NCBI GenBank assembly: GCA_024220525.1
Contig: JAMYWO010000315.1
Location: 1 to 42,353 of the forward strand
Source: Cochliopodium minus
Lineage: Eukaryota > Discosea > Himatismenida > Cochliopodiidae
Direction: 5' to 3'
DNA length: 42,353 nt
A program made the translations under genes and the position numbers. Of this stretch, positions 33,342 to 42,353 are shown piece by piece; the stretch's first letter is position 1; each line of letters starts with the position of its first letter. The notes under the pieces are model-generated. The model was not told where the DNA came from. It was given only the letters and a program-made list of their open reading frames with translations, and searched no databases.

Positions 33342-35417
33342 TTAATTTCTTTCATTCTCAATATCTTTGTCCAATTGTTGTGAAAGATTTTTTTCTTTGA
33401 TTTCTGGATGATCATGCTTTTTGGTTTTTGTGTAATCAAAATCATGAGGCAAAGCAAATTCAAATTCATCAGAAAAGAATATAAAATTTCCAGGAACAAT
33501 GATGAAGAAAATGCCACAAATTAGCCCTCCTCCTAAACCAATACCCATTGAAATAAAGAGAGCAGCAGTTTGAAGACCTGGTTGAGAATGACCTTGTCTG
33601 AAGAGTGTATCATAGTTTTGTCCAAAAATAATTTCGTTGTGATGAGCAATTGCGGTTGCCACTATACCAGCAACAGCACTTATAAATCCACCAAATCCGT
33701 GTAATTGGAAAGCACCTCTGGTATCATGGATGGGGAGGAATCTTTGGGGAGAGTCAAGCCATGGTTTGAGATACATAATTGCAATAGTGACTGCACAAGA
33801 AGCAATTGCTCCAACCAACATAGCTGCTCCTGGCACAATAGATTCACTGACAGTGGAGCTCATTGCTATTCCTCCTGCAATTGTGGCAGTTTGAATTTCA
33901 CGCATTCCAAATTTTCTTTTTTTAAAGGATTTGGAGACCCAAAAAGAAAATACACAAGAAGAACACAAAGAACAAAAAGTGTTGATGACAACCCTGTATT
34001 GTGCACCTGGTTTGGCTAACGCAGAATTGATTGAAGGAAATAAAATCCACAATAAAATGGTTCCAATGATAGATAAAAAATCAGAATTATAGTCACTTTC
34101 TGTGTCTTCTCTGTCAAATTTGCTGTAATACAAATTATCCTCTTTTTCGCTTTTGTTTTCTTTATTTTCTTTGTCTTTGTTTTCTTCTTCTTTAATCTCA
34201 ATGCTGTGTTTATATCTTCTGTTCCATCTGAAAGAGATCAACAAAGTGGCCCCCAATCCAAAGAAAGCTCCAAAAACATGGGTATACATTGAAAGACCTG
34301 GATCATCAGCTTCCAAAACAACGGAACAAATGTAAAAGTTGAGACCCCACAAGAAAATTTCAACAATTCCAATTAAAAACATTGCCACCAAAGTCAATTT
34401 TCCTGCTAATACTCCAAATGTGATGATAACAGAGAGAGCACCAAAGAGACCATAAATCAACGCCTCGATGGTTAAATTGATCTTAATAAAAGAGGTGAGA
34501 TCAACATTCACCCAAAATCCATAGTTAATAATGGCCCATTGTATCATTGCAGCGGCAAAGAGGAAAGTACCACCCATTGCACTATGCGAGTATTTTTTCA
34601 AAAAAGAAAGCATCATTCCAAATCCCAAAACAACAATCAATGCCATATCTATATAATGCGCATAAAGGGGTTGTACGCTTGTTCCTATATCAAGATTACC
34701 AGCATCTTGGAATGTAAAGTTTACAGCAACACCCCAAAATATAATCATAATCACTTGGAAAATTGCATAAACCAACAAAGTTAATATTTTGATTAAACGG
34801 AATGATCCTCTATTTTCCTTTTCTTCTTCAGGGAGAGATCTGAGCTTGTTGAGCTATTTTAAAAAAAAAAAAAATGATTTTGAGAAATAAAATTAATTTT
34901 TTTATACATTTGATTTTATGGATTGATTATGTTTTTTTTCTAACAACATACTATCCAATAATCTTTGTCTTTGAGCTTTTGCATCTGATAACAATTCTCT
35001 ATAAGCTTTTCTTCTTTTTTGAATTTCTGATAACTGATTTCTAAATTTTTTGAAATAAATATCTGGGTCTTGATTTTTATTCTCATCTTTCTCATTATCT
35101 TTCAAATTTTGTAATTCTTTATTAAAATTATTGTATAAATCTGCTTCTTGTTTCTGAATATCCCTAATATATTGAGATAAATCATTGATGTAACTCTCTA
35201 GACTTTTTTGGCAAAGAAACATTATTTGGAAAAAAAAGTGATTCTTGTTTTTTGATGTTTTTTACGCTTCCATATATTTATCTTCCAATACACCAGTGAT
35301 TCTGCCTCCAGTTTTAGAATGCGACAATTTTAAATTGTTGGGATCTGGTTCAGGATAATTCGAATAGTGTTCTCCAATCTCAAAAAATTTTTCATTATTT
35401 TTTGATCTTCTTATCAT
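33342..35417 (-). CDS. Rh-family ammonium/ammonia transporter with N-terminal coiled coil
   Basis: Three exons on the minus strand: 35417-35266, 35202-34908, 34853-33342; 652 aa. The first 150 residues are a cytosolic extension with a YPEPDP motif and a coiled coil (QKRRKAYRELLSDAKAQRQ). From about residue 175 a full Rh protein follows: MYTHVFGAFFGLGATLLISF carries the first pore histidine, and HDTRGAFQLHGFGGFI the second. This is the twin-His pair typical of Amt/Rh channels. Acidic loop (EENKDKENKENKSEKED) between TM segments and a polar tail are also present. It probably conducts NH3/NH4+ (possibly CO2) across the plasma or contractile-vacuole membrane. It is head to head with a paralogue 249 bp away. 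Confidence 0.92.
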
Positions 35418-35666
35418 ATTGGTGAAACAATATTTTTTTTTTTTTTTTCAAAAATATGAAAAGACAAAAAATTTTTATTGTGTACAAAATTTGATTGCCA
35501 ATAATTACTTTGATCTGCCAGAGAGGAATCAATTGATGCTTGGTTCTGTTATAAATTATCCAACTTCTATATTTTAACGATTATCAATTTTAAATAGATT
35601 TTAATGAAAGGACAAAAAAATAAAAAATTGAGATTTTCATTGCAAGAGAGATATTTTTGATCAAAA
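35418..35666. promoter_or_regulatory. Shared divergent promoter of the two Rh genes
   Basis: 249 bp of A/T-rich sequence between the two Rh start codons. A shared promoter would allow matched expression of the pair; inferred from arrangement. Confidence 0.5.
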
Positions 35667-37982
35667 ATGAGCTCAAATGAAAATTCAAGAGGAAGTAATA
35701 AATATGTAAAATTAGGGAAAGGAAGTGGAAGAGGAAAAAGGAGTGAAGACACAGGTAGTGATGAATATACCTGGGAAGAAGAAGAAATGGGGGAAGAAGA
35801 ATATAGTTATTATTGGACTGGAGAAGAAGAACAAGAGGAAGAAGATGAATATGAAAGTAGTATTTCTTCATCAAATAATAAAGCAAGAAATTACAGTTCT
35901 GAATCAAATGACTCTAATAATAAAAGATCCAACAGAAAGCAAAAAAAGAATAGAAATGATGATACTTTTTTCGAAATAGAGCCTCTCTCTCTAGACAATA
36001 AAAGAGCAAAAAATGTTGAAGAAACATCTGTTAGTGAATCAAGCATTGATGAAACAAACGATGATGTTTATTCTATCAAAAAAATGAACATTGCAAGTGT
36101 GCCTGCAAAAAAGAGATTATTCATGGAATATCCTGAACCTTATCCAAAAGTAATTTCTTCTGATTTGGAGGTAGAGATGCATAGATTACATTATAAAGAT
36201 GAGACCCTTGAATTGACCAAATCCAAAATCAAAGCATATAGAGAGTATCTGAGATTGATTGAAGATGAGGAAATACAACTCTATACTGAATTCAGAAATA
36301 ACATCAATAAAAAAGAGGATTCTCAAACTGATGAAAAGGCTCAACAAATGGACAAAGAAAAGAAAAAGTTTGAAAAAGAATTATCTCAGATCAGAGACAG
36401 AAGAAGAAAATTCAGGGCAATGTTGTATGATGCTTTGGTGGAAAGAGACAATATTATCAAGGCTCATGTAGAAAGAGCAGAAGAGAGGAAATTAATTGTG
36501 GAAAAAACTCACGAATTAGATTCCAAGAATGGAGTGGATGTTTTTCTTTTCTTCTTGTTTTTATTACAAATGGCGATTATTATATGTTATATCATCTTTC
36601 TAAAATTTCCAAATGGAGCTGTTACGCCCGCTTTACTCGCTTCCAATGTCACCAATTTTCAAAGTAACAGAGAATTTTATAATAGTGCAGCAGGATCTTC
36701 CTTTTCTTTTTCAGAAATGAAAAAAAGAGATCTGAATGTTCTTTCCAACAAACCTAATTTCATTTCTAGGACAAACAGTGATGGACAATATCTCGATTAC
36801 TACTACATCCCACAAGCAGATTTCACATATTCTCATTATATCAATATCGCTTTGATGGTCTTTGTTGGGTTCAACTTTTTCATGAGTTTATTGAAGAGAT
36901 TTTCTTGGGGAACGTTGGGATTGAATTTATTGATTGGAGCGTTTGCAATTCAATGGGGAATCTTGTGCCACGTATTCTTTCTTTGGGTTTTTAAAGGAGA
37001 TTTTATCAAAGTACCTTTCACCATTGATGTACTAATCCATGGTGCATATATTGCTGCTGCTTGTTTAATTTCTCATGCAGCTTTGTTGGGTAGAATTGAT
37101 GAAATTCAATCTATTGTTCTCGTCTTTTTTGAAGCAATTGCCTATACTGTAAATTATAACATAGGGCAAACCATTGGTGGTCAAGATCAGGGTGGTGCAA
37201 GTTGGATCTTTCTCTTTTCTTCTTCACTTGGGTTTGTTGGTGCATGGCTTTACAGTTTACTTGATAAAGTAGGTAAAAATCATCATGATGAATCTGTAAA
37301 AGAAAACAGAAGTTATTCTTACTGGCAAGGAGGATTTGCTTTAATGGGTGCAATTGTCATTTGGATCATGTTCCCTTCTTTCAATTCTGTTTTTGCTCCG
37401 ATTGGACTTCAAAGTAGAGTGATTGGAGTTACTGTTTTAGCTCTCGCTTCTTCTACTGTCGCTGCCATTGCAATGGGACAATTTCTTCACGGTTCTTATT
37501 TCATAAAAACTTTTTTGAATGCAACTTTGACTGGAGGTATCATAACTGCAAGTGGTTTCTCTTTGGTGATCCAGCCTTACCCTGCTATGATTGTTTCTGC
37601 TTTTGTTGCTTTTTTCATTACCGTATGGAGCGATTGGGGAATCCGTCCTTTCTTGGAAAGAACTGTAAAATTGGTTGATACTCAAGGTGTTTTCGGAACT
37701 ATATTTTTTTCTTCAATAATTTCTTGCATTGTTGGCATTATTGCTGTTGCTGTTGATAATAACACTCTCAGCACTGGGGATTACTTTAAATCAATTTTCA
37801 ACAACGGTTTTAGTGGGCAATCTAGGAGAAATGCTGCTATGGCAGCTGTCAGTTTGGGAATTGGAGTTGGATCAGGAATTATAATTGCATTTGTTTTATC
37901 ATTTTTGAAACCTGCAACTCCATATTATACTGATGATACTCTTTTTAAAACTCCATTGCCAGATGATTTTGATAACTACTAA
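35667..37982 (+). CDS. Divergent Rh-family protein lacking the twin histidines
   Basis: Single exon, 771 aa. Residues 1-150 are acidic and Ser-rich; about 150-290 hold a YPEPYP motif and a coiled coil (RDRRRKFRAMLYDALVERD) homologous to the extension of the neighbouring Rh gene. The Rh membrane domain starts about residue 290 (VDVFLFFLFLLQMAIIICY). Rh-like blocks are kept (INIALMVFVGFNFFMSLLKR, SYWQGGFALMGAIVIWIMFP). However, the site of the first pore His reads GGASWIFLFSSSLGF and the second reads DTQGVFGTIFFSSII, so both histidines are absent. Transport of ammonium by the usual path is doubtful. It could be a regulatory or non-conducting subunit of an Rh trimer. Confidence 0.9.
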   Translation: MSSNENSRGSNKYVKLGKGSGRGKRSEDTGSDEYTWEEEEMGEEEYSYYWTGEEEQEEEDEYESSISSSNNKARNYSSESNDSNNKRSNRKQKKNRNDDTFFEIEPLSLDNKRAKNVEETSVSESSIDETNDDVYSIKKMNIASVPAKKRLFMEYPEPYPKVISSDLEVEMHRLHYKDETLELTKSKIKAYREYLRLIEDEEIQLYTEFRNNINKKEDSQTDEKAQQMDKEKKKFEKELSQIRDRRRKFRAMLYDALVERDNIIKAHVERAEERKLIVEKTHELDSKNGVDVFLFFLFLLQMAIIICYIIFLKFPNGAVTPALLASNVTNFQSNREFYNSAAGSSFSFSEMKKRDLNVLSNKPNFISRTNSDGQYLDYYYIPQADFTYSHYINIALMVFVGFNFFMSLLKRFSWGTLGLNLLIGAFAIQWGILCHVFFLWVFKGDFIKVPFTIDVLIHGAYIAAACLISHAALLGRIDEIQSIVLVFFEAIAYTVNYNIGQTIGGQDQGGASWIFLFSSSLGFVGAWLYSLLDKVGKNHHDESVKENRSYSYWQGGFALMGAIVIWIMFPSFNSVFAPIGLQSRVIGVTVLALASSTVAAIAMGQFLHGSYFIKTFLNATLTGGIITASGFSLVIQPYPAMIVSAFVAFFITVWSDWGIRPFLERTVKLVDTQGVFGTIFFSSIISCIVGIIAVAVDNNTLSTGDYFKSIFNNGFSGQSRRNAAMAAVSLGIGVGSGIIIAFVLSFLKPATPYYTDDTLFKTPLPDDFDNY

Positions 37983-38130
37983 TTATCTGCTTTTTCTTAA
38001 TATAAAGTATAAATATTAAACATAACTTAAATTTTTCAAATAAGCTCATCTAATGAATTCAAAATCTAATGAAATATTAAGATTTTTTTGGCGCAATTTT
38101 ATTTTTGAATAAAAAAAAAAAAAATTGAGA

Positions 38131-39186
38131 ATGCTAAATAAAGATAATACAGATAGCCTTCCATGGATAGAAAAGTATAGGCCAACCACATTCGATGAAT
38201 TAATATCACACAAAAACATTTTGGATACAAGTAACCATTATATTTTGAGAATAACTTTAAATTAAACCATTTTTATAGTTGATAAATTCATCGAAAAGAA
38301 TGAATTGCCTCATTTATTATTCTATGGACCTCCTGGAACAGGAAAAACATCAAGTATTTTGTCAATTGCAAGGAAATTATATGGAAATAATTGCAAGCAG
38401 ATGATATTGGAATTAAATGCTTCAGACGATAGAAAAATAGACACAGTGAGAAATCAAATTAAAGATTTTGCGAGCACACAAAAGATTTTTTCGAATGGAG
38501 TAAAATTGATAATTTTGGATGAAGCAGATGCGATGACACAAGCAGCACAAGCAGCATTAAGAAGAATAATAGAAAAATATACAAAAAACACAAGGTTTTG
38601 TTTGATTTGTAATTACATTTCCAAGCTCATCCCTGCTCTACAATCCAGATGTACCCGTTTCCGATTTGCTCCTCTCAAAACAGAACAAATACTTCCAAGA
38701 TTAGAAGAAATAGGAAAAAAAGAAAAAGTTAATTTGACAGAAGATGGAATGAGAGCTATCATCACTCTCTCCCAAGGTGATATGAGAAAATGCATCAATA
38801 TTCTTCAATCCACTCACATGGCCTTTGATAAGATTGATGAAACTAATGTTTATACGTGCACAGGGAGACCATTGCCCAACGATATCTCCCTCATCTTTAC
38901 TTGGCTCTCCAATTTATCTTTTTCCGAAACTTTTTCAAAGATAGAGGGCATGATCGTCGAAAAATCAATTGCACTCGAAGACATTATTTCTGAATTACAT
39001 TCTCTCATCCTTAAAATAGATTTTGGAAAAGATTCTCAAAAGTCACAACTCGCCAAAATGAAACTCTTTGATTCTTTTGCCAAAATCGAAGAAAACTTAC
39101 ATTGTGGTGTTTATTACAAGTTACAATTAGGCCACTTGATTGGCGCTTTCCACATTTTAAGAAGTGAAATCGATCACAAAATTTGA
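38131..39186 (+). CDS. RFC5: Replication factor C small subunit (RFC5, yeast Rfc3 type)
   Basis: Two exons, 38131-38230 and 38279-39186; 335 aa (human RFC5 340). It starts LPWIEKYRPTTFDELISHK, has Walker A GPPGTGKTSS, ELNASDDRKIDTVRNQIKDF, Walker B LIILDEADAM, and the SRC motif LQSRCTRFRFAPL. The segment RNQIKDFASTQKIFSNG is typical of the RFC5/Rfc3 subunit. It loads PCNA in replication and repair as part of the RFC pentamer, and also alternative clamp loaders. It is convergent with the NPRL2 remainder. Confidence 0.93.
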
Positions 39187-39302
39187 TTTTTATTCTTTTT
39201 TCACAACTTAAGACATTTTTTTTTTTTACATTTTTATTATTTTATGAAATTAAAATTTAAATAGGATTTTAAAATTTGATTTTATTTCTTTTTTTAATTT
39301 CT

Positions 39303-40729
39303 TCAAAATGGGACAAATATTTTTCTTAAAATACCATTTGAAACTCCAAAAGAGATAAATTTTCTTGGATCCAGTAAAGTGTTCAAGTTGTGTTCTTCAG
39401 AAAATTGTTTGACAGTTAGTGAGGGATTAATCTTGCAGTAAAGAGGGAATATTTTATCAAATGTTACTTCTGTTCCACTCACTGAATTGGAAAGAATTCT
39501 TAAGCATTGATTTTGTAATTTTTTATTTTGAAAAAGATCGTGAATCTTTTCTGTGGTGGCATATCTGTTATTTTCATACTTTTTTTTTGCAAAAAAAAAA
39601 AAAATTTAATAATAAAAATTGAAAATAAAAGTTAAAACCTCAAAAAGATCAACTACAATAATAAAATTGTAATAAAGCAAATGTTGAATGGCTTTCTTAA
39701 CAAGGGACAAAGAGACGTTAGAAAGGCGGGAAATGGAGAGGATTTCAGTGGAACCATCAATGTGAGGAATTATTTTGTTTAAGGTTAAATCCACTGTGCT
39801 CCAATCTTCTCCTTTCAAATCCACCACTGGTATGGGTACGTCTTCATCTCTTATTTTTTTTACTCCTTCTTTTTTTCCATACATCTTTAAATATATTCTG
39901 TTTCCCTCATCTGTAAAATAAAAAGATAAAAAATAAAAATAAAAAATGAAAAATAAAAAATAAATAAAAATAAATAAAAAAAATAAAAAATAAAAAATAA
40001 AAAATAAAAAAAAAATAAATTAAAAAATAAAAAATAAAAATAAAAAAAATTAAAAAATAAATAAAAAATAAAAAATAAAAAATAAAAAATAAAAAATAAA
40101 AAAGAAAGAAAAAAGAAAAAATAAATAAAAAAAAAATAAAAAATTAAAAATTAAAAAAAAATAAAAAAAATTAAATAAAACTAATAGTTAACCAATCGAA
40201 AAGACAGAAGAATCAGAAAGGTTGAGTTGAAGAAACAAACGTTCGAGAAGAGGGGGGAGAAGGGAGGATTTTAAATGAGGAAGAGAAAGAAATTGATTTT
40301 CCATTTCCAATGTTTCCAAATACGATGCCATTTTTATTAAAAGTGGTTCATATTTCTTTGTGTTTTTGTTTTCATCAAAAACCATGCACAAGTTGAACAA
40401 TAACCTAAATTTAAAATAAAAAAAAAATAAAAATTAAAAAAAAATTATTTAAATAATGTTTATAACAAAATTTATCAAAAAATAAATAAAATACAATAAA
40501 ATGATAAAAAATAAAAAATAAAATAAAATAAATAAAATAAAAAATAAAAAAAATAAAATAAAAAATAAAAAATAAAAAATAAAAAATAATGATATTTATA
40601 AATGTATAAAACTAAAGAGGTACTCTTAAAATACAAAAAAAAAATTTTAAAAAAGCAAACATGTTTCTGTGATATTTTCCACTGTTAATGTAAACTGGAT
40701 GTCCCATGACCTTAAACCCTTCTGTCTTA
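39303..40729 (-). CDS. NPRL2: NPRL2 GATOR1 subunit, central and C-terminal exons
   Basis: Four exons on the minus strand: 40729-40661, 40404-40193, 39910-39639, 39578-39303. They encode VMGHPVYINSGKYHRN, LLFNLCMVFDENKN, ASYLETLEMENQFLSL, DEGNRIYLKMYGKK, LNKIIPHIDGSTEIL, VKKAIQHLLYYNFIIVVDLF, then the last exon to TGA at 39303. All align in order with NPRL2 (GCPVCIEHKKYSRN, LLFNLGFVCD, LTTLELESSF, DESNTIHLKV, ILPYIDGFRHI, IRIAIQNLLYY-type blocks). The first exon accepts a phase-2 donor, which is exactly how the ankyrin-NPRL2 exon at 9234 ends. The C-terminus stops about 55 residues before the human end, lacking the final winged-helix part. Functions in TORC1 inhibition. Confidence 0.88.
39930..40180 (-). 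repeat. A-rich heptamer repeats inside an NPRL2 intron
   Basis: (TAAAAAA)n and variants fill most of the intron 39911-40192. Sense strand is T-rich, as in other introns. Confidence 0.85.
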
Positions 40730-41074
40730 CTAAAATGAAAATGATGAAATAAAAAATGATAAAAAAAAAAATAAAAAATAAAAAATAAAAACATAAAATA
40801 ATAAAAAATTTGAAATAAAAAATAAAAAATAAAAAATAAAAAATAAAAAATAAAAAATAAAAAATAAAATAAAAAATATGTAAAAATAATATAAAAATTT
40901 TGAAAAATGTCATAATTAGTTGAAAAAACAAAAAAAATAAATTAAAATAGCAAAAATAAACAAACTAAAAATAAAAGAAAACAAAATGACAAAATGACAA
41001 AATCAAATCAAAATTATTTTTTTTACTTGAAAAGCAACTCCGTTTTTCTAAAATAAATTTTTTTTTTTTTGTAG
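40730..41074. other. Non-coding stretch holding a probable unmarked misjoin
   Basis: From 40730 to about 40930 it is an A-rich repeat, the expected intron of minus-strand NPRL2. By 41045-41074 it is a T-run ending in an acceptor AG for plus-strand LeuRS. Neither the NPRL2 first exon nor the LeuRS N-terminal exons are present between, so sequence has been lost or wrongly joined here. No gene seen. Confidence 0.65.
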
Positions 41075-42265
<1,191 letters not shown>

Positions 42266-42353
42266 GTTTTTTTTAAAAAAATTTTTTATTTTTTATTTTT
42301 TATTTTTTATTTTTTATTTTTTATTTTTTATTTTTTATTTTTTATTTTTTATT
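42266..42353 (+). repeat. (ATTTTTT)n heptamer repeat, LeuRS intron start
   Basis: After the GTTTTTTTTA donor the sequence becomes a regular 7-nt A plus six T repeat to the window end. Confidence 0.92.

Overview
The window is nuclear DNA of an AT-rich, intron-rich eukaryote, probably a free-living amoeboid protist. It carries Arp2/3, CCT, eIF3, oligosaccharyltransferase, RFC and GATOR1 genes. Introns are canonical GT-AG and mostly 50-400 nt, proteins contain long Asn-rich tracts, intergenic spaces are mostly 70-250 bp, and TAA, TAG and TGA all act as stops (standard code). The style resembles Amoebozoa, but the lineage cannot be fixed from this sequence. Exons were joined by hand using splice sites, reading phase and remembered family alignments.

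Layout. 1-2976: 3' half of a Bre1 (RNF20/40-type) E3 ligase. 3160-5381 (-): CCT2. 5536-6176: ABITRAM/FAM206A. 6305-7943: eIF3m. 8089-8739: DENR. 8911-8964: first codons of Sec61 alpha, cut by an N. 9234-10285 (-): ankyrin/NPRL2 first exon. 10412-10956: small membrane protein. 11097-13962 (-): TMEM184. 14116-18913: Ste20/MST-like kinase with a huge Asn-rich tail. 19043-20580 (-): THH1/TOM1-type seven-TM protein. 20653-24648: PUB-zinc finger-TPR-CHAT protein. 24763-26044: 5' half of Bre1, running into a repeat and a second N. 26410-29013: poorly coding region with one unidentified gene and decayed ORFs. 29014-29807 (-): ARPC4. 29981-30809 (-): secreted Cys-rich protein. 30989-33178: ribophorin I. 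33342-35417 (-) and 35667-37982 (+): head-to-head Rh ammonium transporter paralogues. 38131-39186: RFC5-type clamp-loader subunit. 39303-40729 (-): rest of NPRL2. 41075-42265: internal piece of a bacterial-type leucyl-tRNA synthetase.

The main structural result is that the pieces are probably in the wrong order. Bre1 is split between 24763-26044 and 149-2976, and NPRL2 between 9234-10285 and 39303-40729. In both cases the splice phases match across the break and both sides lie in strand-polarised A/T repeats. The simplest true order is (26410 to about 40.9k), then (8965-26408), then (1-8963), all in the orientation shown, with an unmarked break between the NPRL2 remainder and the LeuRS piece.

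The main biological novelties are: an ankyrin domain fused to the GATOR1 subunit NPRL2; a PUB/RanBP2-finger/TPR/CHAT protein linking a caspase-like fold to a p97-adaptor-type domain; and two Rh proteins sharing an unusual N-terminal coiled-coil extension, one of which has lost both pore 'twin histidines'. A possible set of 26-29 nt introns lies in the unidentified gene at 26619-27719.
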